Source of the DNA: Polynucleobacter kasalickyi
GTDB taxonomy: Bacteria > Pseudomonadota > Gammaproteobacteria > Burkholderiales > Burkholderiaceae
Reading direction: 5' to 3'
DNA length: 64,000 bases
NCBI RefSeq assembly: GCF_900176405.1
Contig: NZ_FWXJ01000011.1
Span: 1 to 64,000 of the forward strand
The notes beneath the pieces are model-generated. The model saw only the letters and a list, made by a program, of their open reading frames with translations, was not told where the DNA came from and made no database searches. Both the position numbers and the translations under genes were made by a program. This document shows, in pieces, positions 9,442-20,219 of this stretch. Every line of letters begins with the position of its first letter. Position 1 is the first letter of the stretch.

Positions 9442-10605
9442 ATGTCTGAGTTAAAACTTTTAACTCAGACAGCTGGTTCTGCTCCTGTAGAAAGCGTTAT
9501 CACTAAACGCCAAAAGCCTGATCCTGCCTTATTTATCGGTTCTGGTAAAGCCTCCGAAATTAAAGAATTAATGGAAATGCACGATTTGGAGATAGCTATC
9601 TTCAATGATCCATTATCGCCAGCCCAACAAAGAAATCTCGAAAGAACCTTGGGTCACCATGTGATCGATCGAACTGGCTTGATTTTGGACATTTTTGCTC
9701 AAAGAGCAAAAAGCCATATTGGTAAAGTTCAGGTTGAATTAGCCAACGTCAAATATCGTATGTCGAGATTAGTCAAGGCTTGGAGCCATCTAGAGCGACA
9801 AAAGGGCGGTATTGGTTTACGTGGTGGACCGGGTGAAACTCAAATGGAATTAGACCGACGAATGCTCGAGAATCGGTTTAAAAGACTTTCCGTAGAACTT
9901 TCAAAATTACAAAAGCAGCAAGCTAACCAAAGACGCTCCAGAATGAAGCGAGATGTCTTTTCAATTTCCCTAGTTGGTTATACCAACGCTGGAAAGTCTA
10001 CTGTTTTTAATGCCTTAACGAAAGCCGGCACTTATGCCGCTGATCAGTTGTTTGCAACCCTTGACACTACGACTAGAAGAATTTATTTGCCGGATTATGG
10101 CAATGCCGTCATCTCTGATACGGTTGGTTTCATTCGAGAGTTACCTCATCAATTAGTGGAGGCTTTTAGGGCCACCCTAGATGAAACTGTCCATGCGGAT
10201 TTGCTGCTTCATGTGGTTGACTCTGCCAGCCCAGTGCGGGAAGAACAAATCTTAGAGGTAAATAAAGTTCTAGAGGAGATTGGTGCTAGTGAGATACCAA
10301 CTATCTTAGTGATGAATAAGATTGATCTGTTGCCTAAATATGTGGGGCGTGAACCTGAAATTAGATACCACAAAGATGGTAGGGTATCTAGTATTTACTT
10401 ATCCGCTCAAAATGGAGATGGAATAGAATTATTAAGGAATGTGCTGAGTCAATTTTCTAAAGACACTGATAAAATCACATTTAATAGCGATTTAATGGAA
10501 AATGAAGCTGAAGCGTCAGAGGTTTTGGAAAGTAGGCCTGCTGAAGCGGATTACTTTAATGACCTCAGTGAATTGGGTAAGGGCATCCTGCCTAGAGATG
10601 TATAA
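9442..10605 (+). CDS. hflX: Ribosome-associated GTPase HflX
   Basis: HflX splits stalled 70S ribosomes under stress. The protein from the first canonical start has 387 residues: an N-terminal domain with LFIGSGKASEI and HHVIDRTGLILDIFAQRA, a coiled-coil linker with GIGLRGGPGETQMELDRR (about 127-144), and a G domain with GYTNAGKST (about 178), DTVGFIRELPHQ and MNKID. The conserved first strand (NVRAVIVGVDSGQDNFPES) is encoded in frame upstream (9361-9441) but no ATG, GTG or TTG precedes it. A GAGGAAG Shine-Dalgarno at 9348-9354 is ideally spaced before GTT at 9361, so the real start may be there. Confidence 0.93.
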   Translation: MSELKLLTQTAGSAPVESVITKRQKPDPALFIGSGKASEIKELMEMHDLEIAIFNDPLSPAQQRNLERTLGHHVIDRTGLILDIFAQRAKSHIGKVQVELANVKYRMSRLVKAWSHLERQKGGIGLRGGPGETQMELDRRMLENRFKRLSVELSKLQKQQANQRRSRMKRDVFSISLVGYTNAGKSTVFNALTKAGTYAADQLFATLDTTTRRIYLPDYGNAVISDTVGFIRELPHQLVEAFRATLDETVHADLLLHVVDSASPVREEQILEVNKVLEEIGASEIPTILVMNKIDLLPKYVGREPEIRYHKDGRVSSIYLSAQNGDGIELLRNVLSQFSKDTDKITFNSDLMENEAEASEVLESRPAEADYFNDLSELGKGILPRDV

Positions 10606-10608
10606 ATA

Positions 10609-12180
10609 ATGTGGTCTTTTAACGAAAAATTAAATGAATCTTTGATGAATAAAATACTATTGCTACGTAACCAATTTTTGTGGGCCTTGTTCAGATTTAT
10701 GCAAGTAAAACCCCAGTTGCCCTTATTGAGTCAAGAGAACGATTCTAATAAGGGGGACAATGGACAATCTACTGATTCATCCAATCCCCCTAAAGCGACT
10801 AAGCCCAATAACGACTCGAAATCAAATCAACGTCCCGAGGATGGACCACCTGATTTAGACGAGTTGTGGAATGAATTTAATCGTAAGCTTGGTAGTATGT
10901 TTGGCAGTAAAAATCAAAAGCCAACGAATAGTGTTAGCGACTCTAAGCCAGAGGCCCCTCGATCTGAGCCTTTAAGTCAAAATTATTCAAATAATAATCA
11001 GAAAGATATTGGTAATAAAGCGCAAGATTGGATTAAGCGAAATATCAATAACTCTAATAAAAATGGTCAAAAGCCTAATCTAATCTTCCCTAAACTCGGT
11101 GCAGGGATCGTGCTCTTAGGTATTTTTGTGGTGTGGATGTTTAGTGGGATTTTTATCGTTCAGGAAGGTCAAGCTGGCATTGTTTTGCAGTTTGGTAAAT
11201 ATAAATATACTACCCGTCCCGGTATTAACTGGAGAGTCCCTTATCCAATTCAATCGCATGAGATTGTGAATGTGTCGAATGTCCGATCTGTAGAAATTGG
11301 CAGATCATTTGTGATTCAGGCGACTAATTTAAAAGACTCTTCAATGTTGACCGAAGATGAAAATATTATTGACGTCAAATTTGCGGTTCAGTATCGATTA
11401 AAAGATCCAACTGACTATTTATTCTTGAATCGAGATCCAGATGCTGCAGTGGTTCAGGCTGCAGAAACTTCAATCCGTGAAATAGTCGGTAAAAGTAAGA
11501 TGGATGACGTTTTATACGTTGGTAGAGAACGTATTGGTATAGATTTAGCTAGTTCTATTCAAGCAATTTTAGACAGTTACAAAGCTGGTATCTTTATTAC
11601 CAGTGTTAACGTTCAAAATGTGCAACCGCCTGAGCAAGTTCAAGCTTCTTTTGATGATGCTGTAAAAGCAGGTCAAGATCAAGAACGTCAAAAAAATGAA
11701 GGCCAAGCTTATGCAAACGATATCGTGCCACGCGCCAAGGGTGCTGCAGGACGCTTAATTGAAGAGGCTGAGGGTTACAAAGCAAAAGTAGTTGCAACTG
11801 CTGAAGGTGATGCATCTAGATTTAAACAAATCTATGCGGAATACGCTAAAGCTCCACAAATTACCCGTGACAGAATGTACATTGACGTCATGCAACAAAT
11901 TTATCAAAGTGTGACGAAAGTCATTGTTGATACCCGCTCAAGTAATCAATTGTTATACCTACCACTTGATAAGTTGATTCAACAGGTAAGCCCACGTGAT
12001 ACTGTTGTTCCAACTGGACCTAGTACATTAAATCCGAATTCAGCTGTTCAACCACCAAGTGGGTCTGTGACAGTTCCTCTGAACTCAGCTAATAATCCAT
12101 CCTCAGGAAGTTTACCTGCTGTGCCAGGCAATCTAAATTCAGATAAACGCGATCTTTTTCGCAATCGTGAGAGAAATTGA
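10609..12180 (+). CDS. hflK: FtsH protease modulator HflK
   Basis: HflK pairs with HflC in a large inner-membrane SPFH assembly around FtsH and modulates degradation of membrane proteins. The 523 residues comprise a hydrophilic Asn/Ser/Pro-rich cytoplasmic N-terminus containing the family motif DGPPDLDELWNEFNRKL (about 78-94), one membrane helix (about 164-184), an SPFH/band-7 domain from IFIVQEGQAGIVLQFGKY, a coiled-coil with Ala-rich repeats, and a low-complexity tail. The start at 10609 is 4 nt after hflX. The Met at residue 13 is an alternative, since the first 12 residues are unconserved in relatives I know. Confidence 0.95.
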   Translation: MWSFNEKLNESLMNKILLLRNQFLWALFRFMQVKPQLPLLSQENDSNKGDNGQSTDSSNPPKATKPNNDSKSNQRPEDGPPDLDELWNEFNRKLGSMFGSKNQKPTNSVSDSKPEAPRSEPLSQNYSNNNQKDIGNKAQDWIKRNINNSNKNGQKPNLIFPKLGAGIVLLGIFVVWMFSGIFIVQEGQAGIVLQFGKYKYTTRPGINWRVPYPIQSHEIVNVSNVRSVEIGRSFVIQATNLKDSSMLTEDENIIDVKFAVQYRLKDPTDYLFLNRDPDAAVVQAAETSIREIVGKSKMDDVLYVGRERIGIDLASSIQAILDSYKAGIFITSVNVQNVQPPEQVQASFDDAVKAGQDQERQKNEGQAYANDIVPRAKGAAGRLIEEAEGYKAKVVATAEGDASRFKQIYAEYAKAPQITRDRMYIDVMQQIYQSVTKVIVDTRSSNQLLYLPLDKLIQQVSPRDTVVPTGPSTLNPNSAVQPPSGSVTVPLNSANNPSSGSLPAVPGNLNSDKRDLFRNRERN

Positions 12181-12188
12181 GATAAAAA

Positions 12189-13058
12189 ATGAACCAGAAA
12201 CTATTTCCGATTTCAGCTCTTTTATTGGGCGTACTGTATTTAATTAATTCCATGATGTTTGTTGTGGATCAACGTAAGTATGCTGTTGTGTTTGCCTTTG
12301 GTGAAATTAAACGCGTTATTGAAGAACCGGGTTTAAGTCTTAAGCTACCATCTCCTTTACAGAATGTCTTGTTTTTCGATCGTCGTATTATGACGATTGA
12401 TAACCCTGAGGCAGAGAGATTCATTACCTCTGAAAAGAAAAATCTCTTAGTTGATTCTTATGTCAAATGGCGCATTGTTGATCCCAGAAAATTCTTCATT
12501 AGTTTTAAAGGTGATGAAAGATTAGCGCAAGATAGATTATCGCAATTGGTTAAATCTGCACTGAACGAGGAGTTTACAAAGCGAACTGTGCGTGAACTAA
12601 TTTCCGAGCAACGCGAACAAGTGATGCAAGGCATTAAGAAAAAAGTAATTGAAGATACTCGTGAAATTGGTATTGAGATCGTTGATGTTCGACTCAAGCG
12701 TGTGGACCTACTAGCTGAAATTAGTGACTCCGTTTATCGCCGTATGGAAGCTGAGCGCAAGAGGGTGGCAAATGAGTTACGCTCGACTGGAGCAGCTGAA
12801 TCCGAGAAGATTAGGGCAGATGCAGAACGCCAGAGAGATGTCATTCTTGCCCAAGCTTATCGTGAGGCTCAAAAGATCAAGGGTGAAGGGGATGCAAAGG
12901 CGAATGCAATTTATAATGAAGCGTTTAATCGTGATCCTCAATTTGCTCAGTTTTATCGATCCTTAGAAGCTTATAGAAATACTTTTAATGATAAAAAAGA
13001 CATCATGGTACTTGAGCCGAACAATGAATTTTTAAAATTCATGAAAAAAAATAAATAA
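12189..13058 (+). CDS. hflC: FtsH protease modulator HflC
   Basis: HflC is the SPFH/prohibitin-family partner of HflK. The 289 residues have an N-terminal membrane anchor (about residues 5-25), the VVDQRKYAVVFAFGEIKRV start of the SPFH domain, an ERKRVANELRSTGAAE coiled-coil segment (about 185-205) and a short tail FLKFMKKNK. It starts 9 nt after hflK and is followed by hisZ after 15 nt, the usual Burkholderiales order hfq-hflX-hflK-hflC-hisZ-purA. Confidence 0.96.
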   Translation: MNQKLFPISALLLGVLYLINSMMFVVDQRKYAVVFAFGEIKRVIEEPGLSLKLPSPLQNVLFFDRRIMTIDNPEAERFITSEKKNLLVDSYVKWRIVDPRKFFISFKGDERLAQDRLSQLVKSALNEEFTKRTVRELISEQREQVMQGIKKKVIEDTREIGIEIVDVRLKRVDLLAEISDSVYRRMEAERKRVANELRSTGAAESEKIRADAERQRDVILAQAYREAQKIKGEGDAKANAIYNEAFNRDPQFAQFYRSLEAYRNTFNDKKDIMVLEPNNEFLKFMKKNK

Positions 13059-13073
13059 TAAAACTTTAATCTA

Positions 13074-14240
13074 ATGACGAATCGTTGGTTACTTCCCGAG
13101 AACATCTCTGATGTTTTGCCCTCCGAAGCTTTTAAAGTAGAGTTCCTAAGAGCTACTCTACTTGGCGTATTTAAATCCTATGGCTATCAATTAATAATTC
13201 CCCCAGTGTTAGAGTACTTAGAGTCTCTATTAACAGCTGGAGGTAGTGATATGGATATCCAAATTTTTAAATTGGTTGACCAGTTGTCGGGAAGAACGAT
13301 GGGCCTTCGGACAGATATGACCACTCAAGTCGCGAGAATTGATGCTCATATTCTTAATCAGTCTGGGGTAAGTCGACTTTGTTATGCAGGTACTACTCTA
13401 CAGACGAAAGTTGTGCCGGGTATTTTCTCTCGAGAGCAGTTACAGATTGGTGCTGAGATATACGGTCATCAAGGGATTGAAGCTGACATTGAAATTCTAT
13501 CTCTGATGTTAGATGCTTTAAATTGCGCCAATGTAGGCACAATTACCTTGGATTTAAGTCACGCTGGGATTCTTAAAGCATTATTAGAGAATGTGGCTAT
13601 GTCAGCCGATGATATTCAATCGCTCTATGGTGCATTACAAGCAAAAAATAAAAAATTACTTCAAGCTCTTTGTGCCAACTGGCCTGAAGCTAACTTTACA
13701 ACTTTGATTTCTTTGCTAGATTTGAGTGGTGAAGCATTTAGTGTGATTGAACGTGCTCGTAAGGCCTTGCCCAATACTTCTGCCTTCCAAGATGCGATGA
13801 GTGCTTTAGAGCAGTTTTGTCAGACGATTCATCAAATTCGACCTGAAACTCAGTTAAATATTGATTTGGCTGATTTGGATGGCTTTCAGTATCACACGGG
13901 CCTCATGTGTGCAGCTTATGTGGCGGATTACCCAGTCGCTATTGCCAGAGGTGGTCGATATGATCAGGTTGGAAGTGCGTTTGGTAGGAAGCGTCCAGCC
14001 ACCGGTTTCTCTTTAGATTTGTTTGCACTTAGCAATGTGTCGAAATTGGAATTTGTGCTAAAGGCTATTCAAGCACCTTGGGATAATCGTCATGACTTAA
14101 GGCAGGCAATTAGTGAGCTAAGAAACTCTGGAGAGGTTGTTATTCAATTATTTCCAAATGAGTTAAATTCAGAGTCAATTTATGAGTTTGATCGAAAACT
14201 AGTGCTCGTAGATGATCAGTGGAAAGTAGTTTCTATCTAA
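13074..14240 (+). CDS. hisZ: ATP phosphoribosyltransferase regulatory subunit HisZ
   Basis: HisZ is a histidyl-tRNA synthetase paralogue that does not charge tRNA. It forms the regulatory subunit of short-form HisG, the first enzyme of histidine synthesis, and gives feedback inhibition. The 388 residues have the N-terminal RWLLPENISDVLPSEA, the class II core with MGLRTDMTTQVARIDA (about 79-94) and GGRYDQVGSAFGRKRPATGFS (in two blocks, about 297-317). There is no anticodon-binding domain. Its presence implies a short HisG encoded elsewhere. The ATG follows hflC by 15 nt. Confidence 0.95.
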   Translation: MTNRWLLPENISDVLPSEAFKVEFLRATLLGVFKSYGYQLIIPPVLEYLESLLTAGGSDMDIQIFKLVDQLSGRTMGLRTDMTTQVARIDAHILNQSGVSRLCYAGTTLQTKVVPGIFSREQLQIGAEIYGHQGIEADIEILSLMLDALNCANVGTITLDLSHAGILKALLENVAMSADDIQSLYGALQAKNKKLLQALCANWPEANFTTLISLLDLSGEAFSVIERARKALPNTSAFQDAMSALEQFCQTIHQIRPETQLNIDLADLDGFQYHTGLMCAAYVADYPVAIARGGRYDQVGSAFGRKRPATGFSLDLFALSNVSKLEFVLKAIQAPWDNRHDLRQAISELRNSGEVVIQLFPNELNSESIYEFDRKLVLVDDQWKVVSI

Positions 14241-14272
14241 TGAGCGGTACAACACAGTAAAATGTAACATTG

Positions 14273-14288
14273 GCCATTAAATAATGGC
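14273..14288. repeat. Small inverted repeat between hisZ and purA
   Basis: GCCATTA (14273-14279) and TAATGGC (14282-14288) flank two A residues, 31 nt before the purA start. It could be a protein-binding palindrome or a leader hairpin. No T-run follows, so it is not an intrinsic terminator. No regulator can be named. Confidence 0.3.
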
Positions 14289-14309
14289 AATCACCGAACG
14301 AAAGAGTAA

Positions 14310-15653
<1,344 letters not shown>

Positions 15654-15684
15654 AAACCTGAGTAAAGTAAGGTTTGCCACATAG

Positions 15685-15723
15685 AAAACCCTAAAAAGCA
15701 ATTTTGCCTTTTAGGGTTTTTTG
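15685..15723. terminator. Strong intrinsic terminator after purA
   Basis: A perfect 12-bp stem (AAAACCCTAAAA at 15685-15696, TTTTAGGGTTTT at 15709-15720) with an inner GC/GC pair is followed by TTG and preceded by an A-rich arm, so it can work in both directions. It separates purA from the reverse-strand accessory genes. Confidence 0.8.
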
Positions 15724-15759
15724 TTGTCTATGGAGTCCTTTATCGGCATCAACTCCATT

Positions 15760-16461
15760 TTAATTTTTATCTTCCCAAATTTTATCCTGCATTAAATTGA
15801 CGTAGTCTTCACTCATAGAATAGAGAGTTTTTAGGTTCATCTGCGGAATTAGTTTTTTAACGCGAATACAATTTTTAGTTAAGGCCAAGATATCTGGAGT
15901 CATCAGTCCCTTTTCTAAATGAATCGGAGTAGCATCAGAGCTAATGAATTTGACTAAAAACAATGGATCCCCACGTAAGATATGAATCGGATTTTCATCG
16001 TAAAGTTCAAAGGCAAATTCAATCGGACGCACCCATTTAGAAATATCAAATGCACCTGTCACCATTCCAATCTTCGTAGGTCGAAGAATTAATGGCATTT
16101 GAATGATTTGTAACGGGTTTTTACTATCCGTTAAAAACAGGTAGCGTGGAAAAAAATGGACAATGATTGGGTCCGTTTCTGAGACCCTAAAATTGATGTT
16201 GTCATTGTAAAACTCTTGATTTACCTTATTGGTTTTTAACTTTTTGCTCTCTTTGTCGTACTTGAATGAAATATCGTAAGGGCTTTTGATGACATAGGTG
16301 TTTTTGAGTTGCTCTGAAAAAGCTGGGCACTTCATGAGCAAAGAATCTTTTCGTTGCTTTAAATAGTAGGCAAAAGCAGGTTCAGGAGGAAAATAAGTAA
16401 TGTTCATAGGCTCTTGACTATGGTCATTCAAATTTACTGGAATCCATTGAATTCTTGGCAT
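15760..16461 (-). CDS. Phage-like hypothetical protein
   Basis: This 233-residue soluble protein has no signal or membrane segment. The order of blocks (MNITYFPPEPAFAYYL, then LLMKCPAFSEQLKNTYVIKSPYDISFKY, given here in two parts, then NQEFYNDNINFR, FFPRYLFLTDS, GAFDISKWVRPIEFAFEL, GDPLFLVKF) resembles hypothetical proteins I recall from T4-like cyanophages and other aquatic myoviruses; this is from memory and was not searched. No catalytic motif is recognised and function is unknown. The ATG at 16461 has no strong Shine-Dalgarno. It lies alone between purA and a PIN-domain gene in an accessory pocket, with the surrounding core genes on the other strand. Confidence 0.65.
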   Translation of the reverse strand: MPRIQWIPVNLNDHSQEPMNITYFPPEPAFAYYLKQRKDSLLMKCPAFSEQLKNTYVIKSPYDISFKYDKESKKLKTNKVNQEFYNDNINFRVSETDPIIVHFFPRYLFLTDSKNPLQIIQMPLILRPTKIGMVTGAFDISKWVRPIEFAFELYDENPIHILRGDPLFLVKFISSDATPIHLEKGLMTPDILALTKNCIRVKKLIPQMNLKTLYSMSEDYVNLMQDKIWEDKN

Positions 16462-16536
16462 AAAAAACTTTAATTATCTTGTTAAGTGTTGTTGCATCAT
16501 CGTTAAAAGGCTTGAAAATAGTATATAGCTAATTTG

Positions 16537-16563
16537 GTATCGATGAAGCATAGAAATCGATAC
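16537..16563. repeat. Inverted repeat beside the PIN-domain gene
   Basis: GTATCGAT (16537-16544) and ATCGATAC (16556-16563) are perfect 8-bp arms around an 11-nt loop, 6 nt past the PIN-domain gene's stop and about 75 nt upstream of the phage-like gene's start. Neither strand shows a following T-run, so an operator or a weak terminator are both possible. Confidence 0.35.
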
Positions 16564-16568
16564 AAGTT

Positions 16569-17006
16569 TTACCAAGGTGTTGTAGAAAAGAGTTTAGACA
16601 TTTCTACTTGCCTTACATAGACATTTACCGAAAGTAACCTTCTGGCTAACTTTAGTACTTCTAGATCTCTACTAATGAGCCAGCAGGGTGCTTTTGAAAC
16701 AGCTAAATCAATAAAAATTTGATCATCTTTATCTTTGCATTTAAATGGGGATGGCGGAATATTGTTGGTTTCAAATTGAAAATAACATCGAGCTTGTGCC
16801 ATCATTCTTAGGTAGCTGACTTCATCGGTATAAAATGCTGGACGTCGAAGGACATCCAGAAACTCATCCCAGATCAAGGCACAAGACCAAGCCTCGATTT
16901 GCTTGTTTTCAAGAGCTTTTTTTAGGATTTGAATCTTTGGATCATCGAAATAAACAATGTCTAGTAATATGTTTGTATCAATCACGATTCGTATTTTTTC
17001 AGACAA
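16569..17006 (-). CDS. PIN-domain protein, putative toxin component (TIGR00305-like)
   Basis: This 145-residue single-domain PIN-fold nuclease candidate has acidic residues in the expected places: D in RIVIDTNILLD (about 9-16), E in WDEFLDVLRRP (about 46-53), D in CKDKDDQIFIDLA (about 90-101) and D in LISRDLEVLKL (about 110). This pattern fits the 'putative toxin-antitoxin toxin, PIN family' group, whose members may cleave RNA. The start is TTG at 17006, supported by GGAGAAG about 9 nt upstream. No antitoxin-sized partner is adjacent on either side, so a toxin role is unproven. Confidence 0.75.
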   Translation of the reverse strand: MSEKIRIVIDTNILLDIVYFDDPKIQILKKALENKQIEAWSCALIWDEFLDVLRRPAFYTDEVSYLRMMAQARCYFQFETNNIPPSPFKCKDKDDQIFIDLAVSKAPCWLISRDLEVLKLARRLLSVNVYVRQVEMSKLFSTTPW

Positions 17007-17081
17007 TTTTCAATCTTCTCCGAAATCAGTTAAATTAGTTGTTATCATCGTAGATAGTATAGAACTCAACCCTCGGAACAC

Positions 17082-19442
17082 ATGATAAAACAAGCCACTC
17101 CATTAAAAGAAAAAAAAGATGAACGAACTGGAATAGTCCAAGGACATCGAGATGGATTTGGATTTGTTATTCCAGATGATGGTCAGCTTGATATTTTTCT
17201 TTCAGAAAGAGAAATGGCCAGAGTCATGCACGGCGATCGAGTGATTGTCAGAATTGCCGGCACGGATCGTAAAGGCAGACCTGAGGGACAAATTTCTGAT
17301 GTTTTACAACGGGCAAATCAGTTTGTCATTGGGCGTTTGCTGAATGAAAATGGTGTGTTGATTGTTGCTCCAGAGGATAAAAGAATATCTCATGACATCT
17401 TGATCCCACCTAAAGGCTATATGAATGCCAAGTTAGGGCAGGTAGTTAGCGTAGAAATTATTGATTACCCAGATAGTTACCGACAAGCGGTTGGGCGTGT
17501 GGTTGAAATTTTGGGTGATATCGATGATCCAGGGATGGAAATTGAAATTGCAGTGCGTAAATATGGCGTTCCTCATGAGTTTTCCGCGGCCACTGCCAAA
17601 GAAGCCGCAGCATTGCCGGATGAAGTGCAGGAAGAAGATCTTGAAGGTAGAGTAGATTTAAGAGATATTCCTTTAGTGACGATTGACGGTGAAGATGCTC
17701 GAGATTTTGATGATGCGGTCTATTGTGAGCCTATGACCTATAAAGGGTCAAAATGTTTTCGCTTAATTGTCGCTATCGCAGACGTATCCCATTATGTAAA
17801 GCCTGGCCATCCTTTGGATTCAGATGCGATTCGAAGAGGGACATCAGTATATTTCCCAAGAAGGGTCATACCGATGTTGCCAGAAAAAATCTCGAACGGC
17901 TTATGTTCCTTAAAGCCTTTAGTTGATAGGCTGTGTATGGTGAGTGATGCCATCATTGACCATAAAGGGCAAGTGTTAGCCTACCAGTTTTATCCTGCAG
18001 TTATGCATTCGGTGCAACGTTTTACCTACAATACCGTTTGGGAAATTTTAAGTAATACGAGTGGTCCAGAAGCAACAAAGTTTTCAAAATTAAAGCCGCA
18101 TTTACAAAATTTGTATAAGTTATTCCACGTATTGAAAGGCTCTCGAGAAAAACGTGGAGCAATCGATTTTGATACGACGGAGACGCAGATTATTAGTAAT
18201 GAATTTGGCAAAATTGAGCGAATTGAGCCAAGGATTCGTAATGATGCCCATCGTTTGATTGAAGAATGTATGTTAGTTGCGAACGTCTGTGCTGCCAATT
18301 TTATTGGCGCTAAAAATCACTCAAGTCTATTTCGAGTTCACGGTGAGCCAACGATTGAAAAAGTTACCGCTCTAAGAGATGTATTGAGATCATCGGGCTT
18401 AAATTTAGAGGGGGGGACAAAACCTCATCCCATGGATTATGCCAAGCTCATTCTTTCTATTAAACCTAGGCCAGATGCTTCGATGTTGCAAACGGTGATT
18501 CTTCGGTCGATGCAACAAGCCGTTTATCAACCAGAAAATCTTGGCCATTTCGGCCTGGCGTATCCAGCGTATACCCACTTTACTAGTCCGATTCGTAGAT
18601 ATCCGGATTTGCTAGTGCATCGCACCATTAAAGCTATTTTGGCGAAGAAAAACTATAAGCCTACGATTCCTGAAGAGGTGCCGTTGAATTTAGCCATGCC
18701 TAGAAAAGGCCCTGGTCGAGTGAATGTAGCCCAAGTGAAGCAACAAATTGCTACCGATCATTCTAATGGGGCAGGTGCTTCAAAATCCCGTAAAAAAAAT
18801 GTAAGTGATGGCGTCGATATTGCAGCATGGGCACAATTAGGTGTTCATTGTTCGGCAAATGAACGAAGAGCTGATGAGGCTTCTAGAGATGTGGAGTCTT
18901 GGTTAAAGTGTTACTTTATGCGAGATCGATTGGGTCAAGAGTTTGCCGGTACGATTACAGGTGCAACGACCTTTGGACTTTTTGTGCAATTAGAGACTCT
19001 TTTTGTCGAAGGTTTAATTCATGTATCTGAACTGGGCGGAGACTATTTTCAGTATGATGAGGCAAGGCAGGAGTTGCGTGGAGAGCGCACAGGGATTCGC
19101 TACCGAATCGGTGATAGAGTTCATGTTTTGGTGAGTCGAGTTGATTTAGATGCTAGAAAAATTGAGTTTAGCTTAGTTAAAAATAGTCAAGATAGGGGGC
19201 GTTATTCTCCTGTACTCACCATGGATGACTCTGGTAAACCACAGAAAAAAGCTGCGTCTAAAAATACTAGGCCACCAGAAAAAGCGCCTCAACCTGTTAG
19301 AGCAAAAGCTTCTAAAAAATCCGCTGCTTCGAAGGGCGGTAATAAATCAAAATCAAAAAGTAATTCCAAAAGAGCCTTAAGCTCAGTTGATAAAACTGAG
19401 ACTTCTTCAACACCAACCAGTAAAACACGGAGTCGTCGTTAA
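17082..19442 (+). CDS. rnr: Ribonuclease R
   Basis: RNase R is the 3'-to-5' exoribonuclease that degrades structured RNA and works in trans-translation quality control. The 786 residues hold cold-shock domains ([19 protein letters not shown], about 22-40), the RNB catalytic domain with [15 protein letters not shown] (about 205-219; the metal-binding aspartates are present) and [15 protein letters not shown] (about 503-517), an S1 domain ([16 protein letters not shown]), and a Lys/Ser-rich basic tail of about 65 residues. The ATG at 17082 is preceded by CGGA. rlmB overlaps its stop by 1 nt, so the two are an operon. Confidence 0.97.
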   Translation: MIKQATPLKEKKDERTGIVQGHRDGFGFVIPDDGQLDIFLSEREMARVMHGDRVIVRIAGTDRKGRPEGQISDVLQRANQFVIGRLLNENGVLIVAPEDKRISHDILIPPKGYMNAKLGQVVSVEIIDYPDSYRQAVGRVVEILGDIDDPGMEIEIAVRKYGVPHEFSAATAKEAAALPDEVQEEDLEGRVDLRDIPLVTIDGEDARDFDDAVYCEPMTYKGSKCFRLIVAIADVSHYVKPGHPLDSDAIRRGTSVYFPRRVIPMLPEKISNGLCSLKPLVDRLCMVSDAIIDHKGQVLAYQFYPAVMHSVQRFTYNTVWEILSNTSGPEATKFSKLKPHLQNLYKLFHVLKGSREKRGAIDFDTTETQIISNEFGKIERIEPRIRNDAHRLIEECMLVANVCAANFIGAKNHSSLFRVHGEPTIEKVTALRDVLRSSGLNLEGGTKPHPMDYAKLILSIKPRPDASMLQTVILRSMQQAVYQPENLGHFGLAYPAYTHFTSPIRRYPDLLVHRTIKAILAKKNYKPTIPEEVPLNLAMPRKGPGRVNVAQVKQQIATDHSNGAGASKSRKKNVSDGVDIAAWAQLGVHCSANERRADEASRDVESWLKCYFMRDRLGQEFAGTITGATTFGLFVQLETLFVEGLIHVSELGGDYFQYDEARQELRGERTGIRYRIGDRVHVLVSRVDLDARKIEFSLVKNSQDRGRYSPVLTMDDSGKPQKKAASKNTRPPEKAPQPVRAKASKKSAASKGGNKSKSKSNSKRALSSVDKTETSSTPTSKTRSRR

Positions 19443-20185
19443 TGAGTCAGCAAATTTTAGTAGGGTTTCATGCGGTAATTTCTAGAATTCGCCAAGCTCC
19501 AGATAGTCTTAAGACGGTCTACTATGACTTCTCTAGAAGAGATCGTAGGATGAAAGACTTTATCGAAGTAGCAAATGAGATACTTGGTAGAAAGTTTCAT
19601 CAGGCCGATACAGCCCGTTTACGACAGTTAGCTGGGCATGATCGTCATCAAGGAGTTGTGGCTTTTGCAGAGCCAACTTCCATGGCTCGGACGATTCCTG
19701 AATTGATGGACTCGCTAGGTAATAAGAAGGCTTTGTTACTGATTTTAGATGGTGTTACTGATCCGCATAATTTGGGAGCTTGTTTAAGGGTTGCTGATGG
19801 GGCTGGTGCAGATGCCATCATTGTTCCAAAGGATCGGTCCGCACAACTTAATGCTACCGTGAGTAAAGTAGCCAGTGGTGCCGCTGAAACAATGCCCTTC
19901 ATTGCCGTAACAAACTTAGCTAGAACGATGCGTGAACTCCAAGAGCTTGGGGTGTGGATTATTGGTACTGCTGAGGATGCGCCTAAGACAATTTATGAGC
20001 ATGACCTCACGGGGTCAGTTGCGATTGTGATGGGCGCTGAAGGAGAAGGTATGAGACGTCTTACGAAGGAAACATGTGACGAATTGGTGAATATCCCAAT
20101 GTCTGGTGGAGTTGAAAGTTTGAATGTTTCAGTTGCGAGTGGTGTTTGTTTGTACGAAGCCTTGCGTCAACGTTTACCAAAGTAA
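19442..20185 (+). CDS. rlmB: 23S rRNA (guanosine-2'-O-)-methyltransferase RlmB
   Basis: RlmB is a SPOUT-fold methyltransferase that modifies G2251 in the 23S peptidyl-transferase region. The 247 residues have the N-terminal substrate domain ([10 protein letters not shown]...), then the knotted SAM domain with [21 protein letters not shown] (in two parts, about 102-122), [13 protein letters not shown] (about 197) and the C-terminal [15 protein letters not shown] (about 218-232). TAATG overlap with rnr indicates coupled translation. The rnr-rlmB pair is common in proteobacteria. Confidence 0.96.
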   Translation: MSQQILVGFHAVISRIRQAPDSLKTVYYDFSRRDRRMKDFIEVANEILGRKFHQADTARLRQLAGHDRHQGVVAFAEPTSMARTIPELMDSLGNKKALLLILDGVTDPHNLGACLRVADGAGADAIIVPKDRSAQLNATVSKVASGAAETMPFIAVTNLARTMRELQELGVWIIGTAEDAPKTIYEHDLTGSVAIVMGAEGEGMRRLTKETCDELVNIPMSGGVESLNVSVASGVCLYEALRQRLPK

Positions 20186-20219
20186 AAATACGCTTCATTA
20201 CCCCGGGAGTTATTTTTAC
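20182..20219. terminator. Weak AT-rich hairpin between convergent rlmB and tal
   Basis: GTAAAAATA (20182-20190) and TATTTTTAC (20211-20219) can pair over a 20-nt loop containing CCCGGG. It spans the two convergent stop codons. The stem is nearly all A-T, so it is only a possible bidirectional terminator. Confidence 0.3.

Noticed and set aside
17039..17063. TTGTTA / TATAGA as an rnr promoter
   Set aside because: The spacing is only 13 bp, too short for sigma-70.
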